A stretch of 64,000 nt of DNA, from the NCBI RefSeq assembly GCF_029210385.1, contig NZ_JARGDQ010000005.1, positions 186,001 to 250,000 of the forward strand. Direction: 5' to 3'. Both the position numbers and the translations under genes were made by a program. Below the pieces are notes generated by a model. That model worked only from the letters and a program-made list of their open reading frames with translations. It did no database searches and was not told the DNA's origin. Below are positions 34,151 through 43,074 of the stretch, piece by piece (position 1 is the first letter of the stretch; the number at the start of each line of letters is the position of its first letter). This DNA comes from Desulfurivibrio dismutans (GTDB taxonomy: Bacteria > Desulfobacterota > Desulfobulbia > Desulfobulbales > Desulfurivibrionaceae).

Positions 34151-34305
34151 TGATGAAGTCGCAAAAAGTCCGTCCATGGACTTTTTGCTCCCCGGAAAGC
34201 GAAAACGCGGTTTCCGCTTTCCTTACAAATCAATAGCTTACAGAGCAAGCTATTGATTTGCGCGCCCATCCATGGGCGCGTTGATGACTTCTTGCGAAGT
34301 CATCA
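34151..34305 (+). repeat. Dispersed hairpin-rich repeat, family A, copy 2
   Basis: This copy has the clearest structure: GCAAAAAGTCC/GGACTTTTTGC (11-bp stem), GGAAAGCG/CGCTTTCC, CAAATCAATAGCTT/AAGCTATTGATTTG (14-bp perfect stem), CGCGCCC/GGGCGCG, and TGATGACTTC/GAAGTCATCA (10-bp stem). It is the inverted counterpart of 2100-2272 with most bases identical. It lies between the divergent cooC and NamZ-like genes and therefore in their promoter region. Confidence 0.88.
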
Positions 34306-34426
34306 TTATTTTCTGGGCGTGATTTTTCGCCGCCTTCGGGGTAAGTTTAGCGGTGAGCTTAATCAGTCTGATATTTTCATAAGTGTAACCAAAGGCGGTA
34401 AAACCGCAATCAAAAAGGAGCTTGGT

Positions 34427-35596
34427 GTGGCCATTATCAGCCTGGGTCTTGAACGTCTGCTGCAGGATCCCCCGCCTTCCCTGCAGGGTAAACGGTTGGG
34501 GCTGCTGTGCAACCAGGCCTCCACCGACCGCCGCCTGCGTCACGCCCGTGACTTGGTGCATGGGCGTTTCGGCCCCCGGCTGTGCTGTCTCTTTTCCCCC
34601 CAGCACGGTTTTTTTGCCGAAAAGCAGGACAACATGATCGAATCCGGGCACATGACCGATCCGGTCACCGGCCTGCCGCTGTTCAGCCTCTATGGTGAGG
34701 TGCGCAAACCCACCCCGGCCATGCTGGAGCACTGTGATGTGCTGTTGGTTGATCTGGTGGATGTGGGCACCAGAGTTTACACCTTTCTCTATACCCTGGC
34801 CTACTGCATGGAAGCGGCGGCGGAGCAGGGCAAGCAGGTGGTGGTGCTGGACCGCCCCAACCCGGTTGGCGGCCTGGCTCTCGAAGGCAATTTGCTGCAG
34901 CCCTCCTGCCGCTCTTTTGTGGGGCTGTATCCGATTCCCATGCGGCACGGCCTGACCATGGGCGAGCTGGCCCTGATGCTCAAGGGGGAATACGGACTGG
35001 ACTGCGACCTGGAGGTGATCCCCATGGCCGGCTGGCGGCGAGAGATGCTCTTTGCCGACACCGGTCTGCCCTGGGTCTTTCCCTCCCCGAACATGCCCAC
35101 GCCACAGACGGCGCTGGTCTACCCCGGCCAGGTGATCTGGGAAGGCACCAATATCTCGGAAGGGCGGGGCACCACCCTGCCTTTTGAGCTGTTCGGCGCC
35201 CCCTTCTGGCGCCATGACGAAATGCTGGCGGAACTGGCCGCCACTCCGCTGCCGGGCTGTTATCTGCGGCCCCTGGTCTTTGAGCCGGTGGCCGGTAAGT
35301 GGGCCGGTAAGCCTTGTGTCGGTTACCAGTTGCATGTTACCGACCCGGTAAGCTTTCTGCCTTTCCGTACCACCCTGGCCCTGTTGCAGGCGACGGCCCG
35401 CCGTCACCAGGAATTTGCCCTGAAGTCGCCGCCCTACGAATATGAGTATGAAAAAACGCCCATTCACCTGATCCTTGGTGATGAAGGTCTTTGGCCCCGG
35501 CTGCAGGCCGGGGAACCGCTGTTGGAGTTGGAGGCCGGCTGGCAGGTGGAGTTGGATGACTTTGCCCGGCGCCGCCAGGATTACCTGCTGTACTGA
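34427..35596 (+). CDS. DUF1343 protein, NamZ-like exo-N-acetylmuramidase
   Basis: This 389-residue protein matches DUF1343: RLGLLCNQASTDRRLRH at the start, LFSPQHGFFAEKQDNM (about 60), DVLLVDLVDVGTRVYTF (about 104), VVVLDRPNPVGG, and the PHELFGAPF-like FELFGAPFWRHDEM. Members include NamZ, which removes N-acetylmuramic acid from peptidoglycan fragments. No signal peptide is seen with the chosen GTG start at 34427, which has AAGGAG six bases upstream; so it may act on recycled fragments in the cytoplasm. The transferase gene follows by 12 bases. Confidence 0.85.
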   Translation: MAIISLGLERLLQDPPPSLQGKRLGLLCNQASTDRRLRHARDLVHGRFGPRLCCLFSPQHGFFAEKQDNMIESGHMTDPVTGLPLFSLYGEVRKPTPAMLEHCDVLLVDLVDVGTRVYTFLYTLAYCMEAAAEQGKQVVVLDRPNPVGGLALEGNLLQPSCRSFVGLYPIPMRHGLTMGELALMLKGEYGLDCDLEVIPMAGWRREMLFADTGLPWVFPSPNMPTPQTALVYPGQVIWEGTNISEGRGTTLPFELFGAPFWRHDEMLAELAATPLPGCYLRPLVFEPVAGKWAGKPCVGYQLHVTDPVSFLPFRTTLALLQATARRHQEFALKSPPYEYEYEKTPIHLILGDEGLWPRLQAGEPLLELEAGWQVELDDFARRRQDYLLY

Positions 35597-35608
35597 GCCC
35601 GTTTACCC

Positions 35609-36319
35609 ATGCGTGACTACCTATTTGACATTGCCGCCGAATGCCCCTACGGCTTGCAGAGCCGGGCGGTGTACCGCCAGGCCCCATGTCCGCCCCTGGG
35701 CGGTGAGATGTTTGAAAAATTCCTGCAGGCCGGGTTTCGGCGCAACGGCAACGTGATGTACACCATGGCCTGTCCCGGTTGCCAGGCCTGTGTGCCCATC
35801 CGGCTGGCGGTCAAGGATTTCAAGCCCAACCGCAACCAGCGCCGGGTCTGGCAGCGCAATCAGGATGTGCGGGTCAGCCAGGGTCCTTTGCAGCTGAGTG
35901 CCGACAAGCTGGATTTGTGCGAACACTTCCTGGCCTGCCGCTATCCCGACCAGGACAGTGTGCCGGGGGCGGAGGGGATAGACGGCCGGGCTGTCGACTA
36001 TTACGGCGGTTTTTTTCTCAACTCCATTACCGAAACCTGGGAGGTCGTCTATCGGGTTGAGGGTCGGCTGCTTGGTTTGGCGGTGGTGGATATCGCCCCC
36101 ACGTCCTTGAACGCGGTCTATTTTTATTTTGATCCCGACCAAGGCCATCGCAGCCCCGGGGTGCTCAATATTCTCTCGCTCGTTGAACTGTGCCGCCAAG
36201 CCAATCTGGAACACCTTTACCTGGGCTACTGGATCGAAAATGCGCCGGCCATGAGTTACAAGTCCCGTTTCAAGCCTCACCAGTTGCTGATCGATGAGCA
36301 GTGGCGGACTGTGGCGTGA
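35609..36319 (+). CDS. Aspartate/glutamate leucyltransferase or arginyltransferase (Bpt/Ate family)
   Basis: This 236-residue protein has the family's CPYG-type start (AAECPYGLQSRAVYRQ), the FLQAGFRRNGNVMYTMACPGCQACVPIRL Cys-rich segment (split at about residues 40-68), and the C-terminal VYFYFDPDQGHRSPGVLNILSLVELC ... LYLGYWIENAPAMSYKSRF. The enzymes move an aminoacyl group from tRNA to the N terminus of proteins destined for ClpAP. Leucyl versus arginyl specificity cannot be decided by eye; bacterial members of this length are mostly leucyltransferases. Confidence 0.88.
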   Translation: MRDYLFDIAAECPYGLQSRAVYRQAPCPPLGGEMFEKFLQAGFRRNGNVMYTMACPGCQACVPIRLAVKDFKPNRNQRRVWQRNQDVRVSQGPLQLSADKLDLCEHFLACRYPDQDSVPGAEGIDGRAVDYYGGFFLNSITETWEVVYRVEGRLLGLAVVDIAPTSLNAVYFYFDPDQGHRSPGVLNILSLVELCRQANLEHLYLGYWIENAPAMSYKSRFKPHQLLIDEQWRTVA

Positions 36320-36465
36320 GTGTTTTCCCCGCTTTCGCCGCCATTGATTTCGAGACCGCCAATTACCGCCGCGACAGCGCTTGCGCCGTGGGGGTGGCGG
36401 GGGTAGCGTATACTCCCCAAGCCAGGGCCCATGAGCTCAGTTATGATGCTGCTGGCGGTGTCTAA
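36316..36465 (+). pseudogene. N-terminal remnant of a DnaQ-like 3'-5' exonuclease
   Basis: A GTG at 36316, overlapping the transferase stop, opens a 49-codon frame that reads FAAIDFETANYRRDSACAVG. This is the exonuclease motif I of the DnaQ (DEDD) superfamily with its DFE catalytic pair. It is followed by about 20 unrelated residues and a stop at 36463-36465. The remaining 100 or more residues of such an enzyme are missing. The fragment runs four bases into the end of the convergent DUF255 gene. Confidence 0.7.
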
Positions 36466-38624
36466 TCCAGCAGTTGCGCCAGTTCTTCCGGTTCGTTAAC
36501 CGGCCGGTGGCAGTGAAAATCCTGGCAGAGATAAGCGGTGGGGCGGTCATTCAGCCTGCCGGTGTCGTTGAGCAGTGGCAGGCGCTGGGCCAGCCACTGC
36601 TGCCCGGCGCCGTCGTCGGCCAACATTACCTGGGTGTTGGGGAGGTAGCGCCGCCGGATGACGGCCAGCATTTGCCGGCAGCCCTCCTCCGCCGGGGTGC
36701 CAGCTATGACGATCTGGCGCGGTGGGTTTGCCGCGCAGCTTTGGGCCACCAGCATTTGCGGCAGAGCAGAAGGGTATTCCTGCAGGCGAGGGGAAAAGGC
36801 GCCAATGGTGTCCACGGCCAATTGCCGCCACTCCGGTTTATTGATGAAACCGGCCAGCCGCAGCAGGTTCATGGCCGCCACCGAGTTGCCGGCGGGCTCG
36901 GCGCTGTCGTAGTCGGACTTAAGCCGCAGCGGGATGGTGTTGTCCCCCTCGGGGGCATCAAAAAAACCGCCGTTTTGGGGGTCGTGAAAAAGGGCTATTT
37001 GGTTCGCCGTCAGCTTTTCCGCTTCGGCCAGCCAGTTGATCGCAAAAGTAGTTTCATAAAGATCCAGCAGACCCTGGACCAGAAAGGCGTAATCGGCCAA
37101 CTGGCCCGGCAGGCCGGCCCGGCCGTTGCGGTAGCGGCGGAAGAGCCGGCCGGTGGCGGAATCACGTAGTTTGCTGAGCAGAAAGTTGGCGGCCCGGACG
37201 GCGGTATCCCGGTATTCCGGCCTCTCCAGGATCTGGAAGCCTCGGGCCAGGGCGCTGATCATCAGGCCGTTCCAGGAGGTGATGATCTTGTCGTCCAGGT
37301 GGGGCCGGGGCCGCTTGGTGCGGGTCGCCAACAACCTTTGGCGGGCGGCGGTCAGTTGGTCGGTGGCGGCCTCCACCGGCAGGTCACAGGTGGCGGCGGT
37401 GGCGGCCACGTCGGCGGCCTGGTAGAGAATATTTTTGCCCTGGAACTCCCCGTGGGGGTCGGCCAGGGCGTTGCCCTCCTGACGCACGCCGTAATGGCGA
37501 CAGAACAGCTCGCCGCTGACCGGGTCCAGCAGTTGCCGGATTTCCGTCTCGCGCCAGAGGTAAAACAGCCCCTCTCCATGTTTCTCTGGATTGGCCGGCT
37601 CTTCCGGATCGAGGCTGTCGGCGTCTTCGGCGGAGTAGAACGCCCCTTCCGGCGCCTGCAGATCGCGCAGCACATAGGCGAAAATATCCGCCGCCACTTT
37701 GGCGTGGCGGGGGTTGCTGCCGAGCTGATAGGCCGACAGATAAAGCGCGGCCAGTTGGCTCTGGTCGTAAAGCATTTTTTCAAAATGGGGCACCCGCCAC
37801 TGCTCGTCCACCGAATAGCGATGAAAACCGCCCCCCAGGTGGTCGTATATCCCCCCGGCGGCCATTCTGTCCAGGCTGAACAAAACCATCTGGAGAGCCG
37901 CCTGTTCGCCGCTCTGCCAGTGATGATGCAAAAGAAAGTTGGACAGCACCGGCCGGGGAAATTTGGGAGCCGCGCCGAAGCCGCCGTGGGTGGCATCAAA
38001 ATCGCCTGCTGTCATGGTGTAGGCGCGAGCGGCCAGCTGGTCGCCCGCCTCGATTTTTTCCGGAGGGGAGACATTTTTGCTCAGGTGGTCGATAACCCCG
38101 GCGGCCACTTCCATCACCTTGTCCCGCCGCTCCTGCCAGAGATTGCTGATCAGTTCCAGCAGTTGCTTGAAACCGGGCAGCCCGTGCCGGGGTTGGGGCG
38201 GGAAGTAGGTCCCGGCGTAGAAGGCTTGTCCTTCGGGGGTGAGGAAAACCGACAGGGGCCAACCGCCACCGCCGTTTAAGGCCAGGGCTGCGGTCATGTA
38301 GAGGTGATCCACGTCGGGTCGCTCTTCCCGGTCCACCTTGACGGGGATAAAATGATGGTTGAGAACGGCGGCGGCGGCCGGGTCGGCAAAAGACTCATGG
38401 GCCATGACATGGCACCAGTGGCAGGTGGAGTAGCCGATGGAGAGGAATACCGGCTTGTCTTCCCGCCGGGCCCGGGCAAGGGCCTCCTCCCCCCAGGGCA
38501 GCCACTCCACCGGGTTGAAGGCGTGCTGCAGCAGGTAGGGGCTTTGCTCGTCGATCAGGCGGTTGGGCTTTTTGCCCTGGGCCAGTTGCTGCTCGACGAA
38601 GTGGGCGGCGGTGTTGTTGCTCAT
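36462..38624 (-). CDS. DUF255 thioredoxin-like protein (YyaL/SPATA20 family)
   Basis: This 720-residue protein has an N-terminal thioredoxin-like domain with [18 protein letters not shown] (CHWC at residues 68-71) and a C-terminal (alpha/alpha)6 glycosidase-like domain ([17 protein letters not shown] at about 435, GFFDAPEGD at about 540, [15 protein letters not shown] at about 570). The role is poorly known; a redox-linked function is inferred. The ATG at 38624 is preferred because GGAGG lies seven bases upstream. A single complete gene. Confidence 0.93.
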   Translation of the reverse strand: MSNNTAAHFVEQQLAQGKKPNRLIDEQSPYLLQHAFNPVEWLPWGEEALARARREDKPVFLSIGYSTCHWCHVMAHESFADPAAAAVLNHHFIPVKVDREERPDVDHLYMTAALALNGGGGWPLSVFLTPEGQAFYAGTYFPPQPRHGLPGFKQLLELISNLWQERRDKVMEVAAGVIDHLSKNVSPPEKIEAGDQLAARAYTMTAGDFDATHGGFGAAPKFPRPVLSNFLLHHHWQSGEQAALQMVLFSLDRMAAGGIYDHLGGGFHRYSVDEQWRVPHFEKMLYDQSQLAALYLSAYQLGSNPRHAKVAADIFAYVLRDLQAPEGAFYSAEDADSLDPEEPANPEKHGEGLFYLWRETEIRQLLDPVSGELFCRHYGVRQEGNALADPHGEFQGKNILYQAADVAATAATCDLPVEAATDQLTAARQRLLATRTKRPRPHLDDKIITSWNGLMISALARGFQILERPEYRDTAVRAANFLLSKLRDSATGRLFRRYRNGRAGLPGQLADYAFLVQGLLDLYETTFAINWLAEAEKLTANQIALFHDPQNGGFFDAPEGDNTIPLRLKSDYDSAEPAGNSVAAMNLLRLAGFINKPEWRQLAVDTIGAFSPRLQEYPSALPQMLVAQSCAANPPRQIVIAGTPAEEGCRQMLAVIRRRYLPNTQVMLADDGAGQQWLAQRLPLLNDTGRLNDRPTAYLCQDFHCHRPVNEPEELAQLLD

Positions 38625-38645
38625 GGGCAACCTCCTCGAGAGAGG

Positions 38646-39044
38646 TTAGGGTTGATGCAACAGGGTGACAAAGGCCAGGGCGTATTGTTTTTCATCACTG
38701 AGCGATAAAAGGCCGCGGCCAATACCCTGGTTGCGGCAGTACGCGGCGGCGGCGGCGTGGAATTCCAGCCCCGGACAGCCCAGCCGGTCGTGAACCACGG
38801 CAATATCGGCCAGGGTGATGCCCTGGCTGAAGCCGGTGCCAAGGGCCTTGGCGGCGGCCTCCTTGGCGGCAAATCGTTTGGCCAGAAAGGCTGCCGTGGC
38901 TTGTGTTCGGTGGTGGGGCAGAGCCAGGTATTCTTGCCACTCGTCGGGAGCCAGGATGCGGCGGGCAAACAGGTCGCCATGGCGGGCCAGGGCCGATTCA
39001 ATCCGGCGAATGCTGACGATATCGGTACCGATCCCGTAAATCAT
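38646..39044 (-). CDS. acpS: Holo-[acyl-carrier-protein] synthase
   Basis: This 132-residue protein matches AcpS: MIYGIGTDIVSIRRIE with the Mg-binding Asp8, RFAAKEAAAKALGTGF with the conserved Glu (about residue 62), and SLSDEKQYALAFVTL at the end. It moves the phosphopantetheine arm from CoA to acyl carrier protein. The ATG at 39044 has an AAGGA site. Upstream on the same strand, a family A repeat fragment separates it from gph. Confidence 0.93.
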   Translation of the reverse strand: MIYGIGTDIVSIRRIESALARHGDLFARRILAPDEWQEYLALPHHRTQATAAFLAKRFAAKEAAAKALGTGFSQGITLADIAVVHDRLGCPGLEFHAAAAAYCRNQGIGRGLLSLSDEKQYALAFVTLLHQP

Positions 39045-39057
39045 GGTGTTCCTTGCT

Positions 39058-39131
39058 TGATGAATCCACAAAAAGTCCTTCCATGGACTTTTTGCTCTCC
39101 GGGAAGCGAAAACGCGGTTTTCGTTTGCTTG
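39058..39131 (+). repeat. Dispersed hairpin-rich repeat, family A, partial copy 3
   Basis: This stretch repeats the first 75 bases of copy 2: the tgatgaa end, the AAAAAGTCC/GGACTTTTT hairpin and the GGGAAGCGAAAACGCGGTTTTCG hairpin. It stops before the third hairpin. It lies between acpS and gph, both on the minus strand. Confidence 0.82.
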
Positions 39132-39139
39132 GTCGGCGG

Positions 39140-39799
39140 TTAATGGTCCAGCAGTTGCAGCAGTTCGAGGGGCCGGCTGATCAACCTGTCGGCCCCGTTG
39201 GCCAGCAGCTCTTCCGCCTCACGAAACCCCCACCGCACCCCCACGGCAAACATTCCGGCCCCCCTGGCGGTTTGCATGTCGATACCGCTGTCGCCAACAT
39301 AGCAAAAACTCTCCGGCGGCAGTGCCAGTTGGGCCGCCACCGCCAAGGCTCCGGCGGGGTCGGGCTTTTTGGGGGTATCGGGACGGGCGCCGCGCACTAC
39401 GGTAAAAAGTTTGTGATCCAACAGGTTGGCTACACATTTCCTGGTGAAATCATCGGGTTTGTTGGAAAGAATAGCAAGCTTGAAATGTTGTCCGGCCAGG
39501 GTTGAGAGCAGTTCCGGGATATCATGGTAAGGCCGGGTTTGGCGTTGCCAGTTGCGGTGATACTCACGGCGCATGGCGTCCAAGGCTTTGGCCACGGTGG
39601 TTTCAGGAACCTGTTGAGGAGGCAGGGCTCGGCGCACCAGGGTTTCCATGCCGGAGCCGACAAAATAGCGGTACTGGACGTGGGGATGGGTGGGCAGGTT
39701 CAAATCGGCCAGCACCTTGTTCATGGAATCGGCGATATCGGCCAGGCTGTCGAGCAGGGTGCCGTCCAGATCAAACAGTACGGCCTGATATTTGCGCAT
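39140..39799 (-). CDS. gph: HAD-family phosphatase, phosphoglycolate phosphatase type
   Basis: This 219-residue protein has HAD motif I VLFDLDGTLLDS (Asp nucleophile at about residue 10), LAILSNKPDD (motif II), KKPDP (motif III Lys) and FCYVGDSGIDMQTARGAGM (motif IV). The helical cap and sizes fit Gph, which dephosphorylates 2-phosphoglycolate. Related sugar phosphatases cannot be excluded. The ATG at 39799 has AGGAG seven bases upstream. It follows tsaB by four bases. Confidence 0.85.
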   Translation of the reverse strand: MRKYQAVLFDLDGTLLDSLADIADSMNKVLADLNLPTHPHVQYRYFVGSGMETLVRRALPPQQVPETTVAKALDAMRREYHRNWQRQTRPYHDIPELLSTLAGQHFKLAILSNKPDDFTRKCVANLLDHKLFTVVRGARPDTPKKPDPAGALAVAAQLALPPESFCYVGDSGIDMQTARGAGMFAVGVRWGFREAEELLANGADRLISRPLELLQLLDH

Positions 39800-39803
39800 G
39801 GGC

Positions 39804-40571
39804 CTACTCCTGGGGTTTGGCGTCGGCGGAACGAACGTAGATGGGGGTGACGCGGCCGGGATCGACCAGATTGCCGCGCCGCCACTGTTCCTGGGCCAGC
39901 CAGCCGATGGCGGTGGCCCGGGCAAAGCAGCTTTGGGGCGGGGCGAAAAGGGCCTGCTGCGCCAGTTTTTCTGCTAAAAGTTTCCGGTACAGTTCGGCGC
40001 CGCTGCCCAGCAACAGGGTTGGCTGCCTGATCAGGGTGACCAACTCGGCGGGCGGCAGGGCAAGATAGGGGCTGGTGCGGGTCAGTGGCCCGATTTGCTC
40101 TTCCCCCCCTGCCTGGTTGTGGTCTGACTCCTTGTCGGTCGGCCGGTAAAAGGCGGCAAAGACCTCCTGCTTGCGGGCGTCGATCAGGGCGCAAACCGGC
40201 AGGGAGCAGGCAGGGAGGGCTACCGCCTGGGCGGCCAGGCCGTCCAGGGAGCTGACGCCGATCAAGGGTTTGCCGGTGGCCAGGGCCAGGCCCTTAACGC
40301 TGCTCAGGCCGATGCGCAGACCGGTGAAACTCCCCGGTCCCAGTCCCACGGCCAAGGCGTCCAGATCCTGCCAGGCGGTGTCGCTTGCCATCATCAGATG
40401 TTCCACCGCCTCCAGCAGCCGCCGGGAATGGGTGCGACTGGACTGCAGGGAGTACTCGGCCCGGCACCCCCGGCCGTCCACCAGAGCCACGCTGCCGCAA
40501 CTCCCGGAAGTCTCCAGGGCCAGAATCAATGGCGGCGAGGGAGCCGGAGAGGTGGAAATTGGTTTGGCCAT
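39804..40571 (-). CDS. tsaB: tRNA threonylcarbamoyladenosine biosynthesis protein TsaB
   Basis: This 255-residue protein has the TsaB (YeaZ) pattern: ILALETSGSCGSVALVDG (about residue 17), SRTHSRRLLEAVEHLM, and DLDALAVGLGPGSFTGLRIGLSSVKGLA (in two conserved blocks around 72-98), then IDARKQEVFAAFY. It partners TsaD in forming the t6A modification of tRNAs that read ANN codons. The ATG at 40571 is preferred over a TTG at 40604. A family B repeat separates it from rseP. The C-terminal half is the variable linker region. Confidence 0.92.
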   Translation of the reverse strand: MAKPISTSPAPSPPLILALETSGSCGSVALVDGRGCRAEYSLQSSRTHSRRLLEAVEHLMMASDTAWQDLDALAVGLGPGSFTGLRIGLSSVKGLALATGKPLIGVSSLDGLAAQAVALPACSLPVCALIDARKQEVFAAFYRPTDKESDHNQAGGEEQIGPLTRTSPYLALPPAELVTLIRQPTLLLGSGAELYRKLLAEKLAQQALFAPPQSCFARATAIGWLAQEQWRRGNLVDPGRVTPIYVRSADAKPQE

Positions 40572-40607
40572 AAAATTATCTGACAGGATTAAGGTTGATA
40601 TCAAACC

Positions 40608-40716
40608 GGTAAACGGGCAGCAGTGCCGCAGGTTGCGGCAAGCAGGACGGCGCCGCGTACATCAGTGCGCAAGCCGGCCTGATCGCCGCTAGATGCGGTG
40701 CTGCTGCCCGTTTACC
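40608..40716 (+). repeat. Structured dispersed repeat, family B, copy 1
   Basis: The ends form a 16-bp perfect stem (GGTAAACGGGCAGCAG / CTGCTGCCCGTTTACC), extending as tandem U-G, G-U wobbles and CCGCA/TGCGG. Inside are TGCCGCA/TGCGGCA, a CAGGaCGGC / GCCGGCCTG stem capped by GCGTAC-atca-GTGCGC, and a CCGC/GCGG hairpin. The right end overlaps the rseP stop codon (40712-40714). The plus strand, antisense to rseP, is the one on which the wobbles pair. Confidence 0.9.
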
Positions 40717-41785
40717 CATTAAGCAGTCGCATTATGTCGTTGTAGAAGACAAAAAACATCAGGGCCAGCAGCAGCAGAATGCCGACCTGCTGGGCCACTT
40801 CCCGGACCTTCATGCTCACCGGCCGGCGGGTGATGGCCTCCACGGTAAAAAAGACCAGGTGGCCGCCGTCCAGCACCGGGATCGGCAACAGGTTTAAAAT
40901 GCCGAGGTTGATGCTGATCAGGGCGATAAAGTAGACAAAGTTGATCCAACCCACCTCCATCTGCTGCCCCGCCAGTTGGGCGATCAGGATGGGACCACCC
41001 AGTTCGGTGGCAGGGATGATCTGCTGGATCATCTTGACAATGGCCACCAGGGTCAGCCAGATCAGGCCCCAGGTCTGGGAGAAGCCGGCACCAAGGGCCT
41101 CAAATAGGGAAATGGACCGGTATTCCACCTCGCTGCTGCGGGTGACCCCCAGCATGTAGCGCTGGCCCACCACTTCCCCGAAGATGTTTTTTACTTCCTG
41201 TTGTTCCGGGGTGCTGGTTACCTGCAGAACATCACCATTACGGTGGATATCCAGGGTTACCGGCCGCCCTTCGCTGTCCCGGATCAGCCGGGAGACATCC
41301 TCCCAGTCTTCGGTGGCCATGCCGTTGACCGTCAGGATGCGGTCCCCGGCGAGCAGGCCGGCCTCAGCGGCGGGAGAATCTGGCGCCACTTCGCCGATCT
41401 TGGTGCCCGGCACCGGCTGCGGCAGGCCCACCAAGGCGTAGATCAGGAAAAAAAGCAAAACGGCAAAGCCCAGGTTGAAAAAAGGCCCGGCAGCGACAAT
41501 CAAAAAGCGCTGCCATAAGGGTTTGCCGGAAAATGAGCGCTCTGTATCATCATGGTCGGTGGTTTCTCCGGGATTTTCCCCCAGCATGTTGACATAGCCG
41601 CCCAGGGGCAGGGCGCTGACCTGGTAGTCGGTCTCGCCGATGCGGCGGCCGAACAGCCGAGGGCCAAATCCCAGAGAGAATTTCAGCACCTTGACGTTGA
41701 ACAGCTTGGCCACAATAAAATGCCCAAATTCATGGACAAAAATAAGTATGCCTAAAACAACGATAAAGGAAAGAATGGTATTCAT
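40712..41785 (-). CDS. rseP: RIP metalloprotease RseP
   Basis: This 357-residue inner-membrane protease has HEFGH at residues 18-22 (zinc ligands and catalytic Glu), one PDZ domain (GEVAPDSPAAEAGLLAGDRIL, about 124-145), and the third zinc ligand in the IPVLDGGHL motif (about 300-308). Four membrane helices are visible. RseP cuts anti-sigma factors such as RseA within the membrane. It lacks the second PDZ domain of the E. coli protein. It overlaps dxr by four bases, and its stop codon is inside the family B repeat. Confidence 0.94.
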   Translation of the reverse strand: MNTILSFIVVLGILIFVHEFGHFIVAKLFNVKVLKFSLGFGPRLFGRRIGETDYQVSALPLGGYVNMLGENPGETTDHDDTERSFSGKPLWQRFLIVAAGPFFNLGFAVLLFFLIYALVGLPQPVPGTKIGEVAPDSPAAEAGLLAGDRILTVNGMATEDWEDVSRLIRDSEGRPVTLDIHRNGDVLQVTSTPEQQEVKNIFGEVVGQRYMLGVTRSSEVEYRSISLFEALGAGFSQTWGLIWLTLVAIVKMIQQIIPATELGGPILIAQLAGQQMEVGWINFVYFIALISINLGILNLLPIPVLDGGHLVFFTVEAITRRPVSMKVREVAQQVGILLLLALMFFVFYNDIMRLLNG

Positions 41786-42981
41786 GGGGTAACCTTGTTT
41801 CTTTTTTGTTTGGCCTTAATCATCAATGATTCCACCACCGATTCGGCCATCATCCGGGCGGCCAGGTCAACAGCCAGCACGGTGGCGATGCGATCCACCG
41901 GCTTGTGCTCGATCCGGTTCACCGTTTCCGTCACCACCAGGGCGATTTCCGGAAAGCGGATCTTGCCTTGCAGAAAGGCCTCCACCGCCACCTCGTTGGC
42001 GGCATTCAGCGCGGCCGGCCGGGTGCCGCCTCGCTTGCAGGCCTTGTAAGCCAGCTCCAAAGCGGGGAAGCGGGTAAAGTCCGGCGGGAAGAAGCTAAGA
42101 TTGGCGGTTTTGGTCAGGTTGAGCCGGGGCAGGTCCAGGCGCAGGCGCTCAGGGTAGGAAAGGGCGTAGACGATGGGGACTCGCATGTCGGGAATCCCCA
42201 TCTGGGAGATCACCGAGCCGTCAATATACTCCACCATGGAGTGGACGATGCTCTGGGGGTGAATCAGCACCTCGATCTTCTCCACCGGGACGCCGAACAG
42301 CCAGTGGGCCTCAATCACCTCCAGACCCTTGTTCATCAGGGTGGCCGAATCGATGGAGATTTTACGACCCATGGACCAGTTGGGGTGATTAAGGGCCTGT
42401 TCGGGAGTGACTTCCCACAGATCCCGGGTAGACTTGTCCCGGAAGGGACCGCCGGACGCGGTGAGAATCAGGCGGTGGATGTCCTGGTGGCGGCCAGCGC
42501 TCAGGGATTGGGCGATGGCGTTGTGTTCGCTGTCGATGGGCAGCAGTTGTACCTGCTTCCGCGCCACGGCGTTCATCACCAGTTCGCCGGCCATCACCAG
42601 GGTTTCCTTGTTGGCCAGGGCGATATCTTTGCCGGCTTCGATGCCGGCCATGGTGGGGGTCAGGCCGGCGGCGCCGACGATGGCTGAGACCACCAGGTCA
42701 GCCTCATCAAGGGCGGCCACTTCTTCGTTGCCGGCCCGGCCCACCAGTACCCGCTCCCCCCAGCCCGGCGGCAGGCTCTGGATCAGCTCCCCGGCCACGG
42801 CGTCGTCGGCCACCGAAACCAGCAGCGGGTGGAAAGCCTCGATCTGTTCCCGCAGCAGCCGGATATTACCACCCGCTGCCATTCCCACCACCCGGAAGCG
42901 ACCGGGGTACTGACGCACCACGTCCAGCACGTTACAGCCAATAGAGCCGGTGGAGCCCAGCAGGGAAATGTTTTTGGTCAT
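41782..42981 (-). CDS. dxr: 1-deoxy-D-xylulose 5-phosphate reductoisomerase
   Basis: This 399-residue protein is DXR of the non-mevalonate isoprenoid pathway. Seen are the NADPH-binding ISLLGSTGSIGCNVLDVV (about residue 4), LANKETLVMAG (about 122), PIDSEHNAIAQSL (about 149; Asp and Glu bind metal), LTASGGPFRD (about 174) and WSMGRKISIDSATLMNKGLE (in two blocks from about 205). The ATG at 42981 is preferred to the GTG at 42996. It is coupled by four bases to rseP. Confidence 0.96.
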   Translation of the reverse strand: MTKNISLLGSTGSIGCNVLDVVRQYPGRFRVVGMAAGGNIRLLREQIEAFHPLLVSVADDAVAGELIQSLPPGWGERVLVGRAGNEEVAALDEADLVVSAIVGAAGLTPTMAGIEAGKDIALANKETLVMAGELVMNAVARKQVQLLPIDSEHNAIAQSLSAGRHQDIHRLILTASGGPFRDKSTRDLWEVTPEQALNHPNWSMGRKISIDSATLMNKGLEVIEAHWLFGVPVEKIEVLIHPQSIVHSMVEYIDGSVISQMGIPDMRVPIVYALSYPERLRLDLPRLNLTKTANLSFFPPDFTRFPALELAYKACKRGGTRPAALNAANEVAVEAFLQGKIRFPEIALVVTETVNRIEHKPVDRIATVLAVDLAARMMAESVVESLMIKAKQKRNKVTP

Positions 42982-43074
42982 GATCTTTGCCGTCACTCAA
43001 AAAGTAAAAAAATGCTGAACAGTTACGTGCCAGAATGAACTGGATAGTTACAAAATCCGGCCGGTTGCCGGCGA

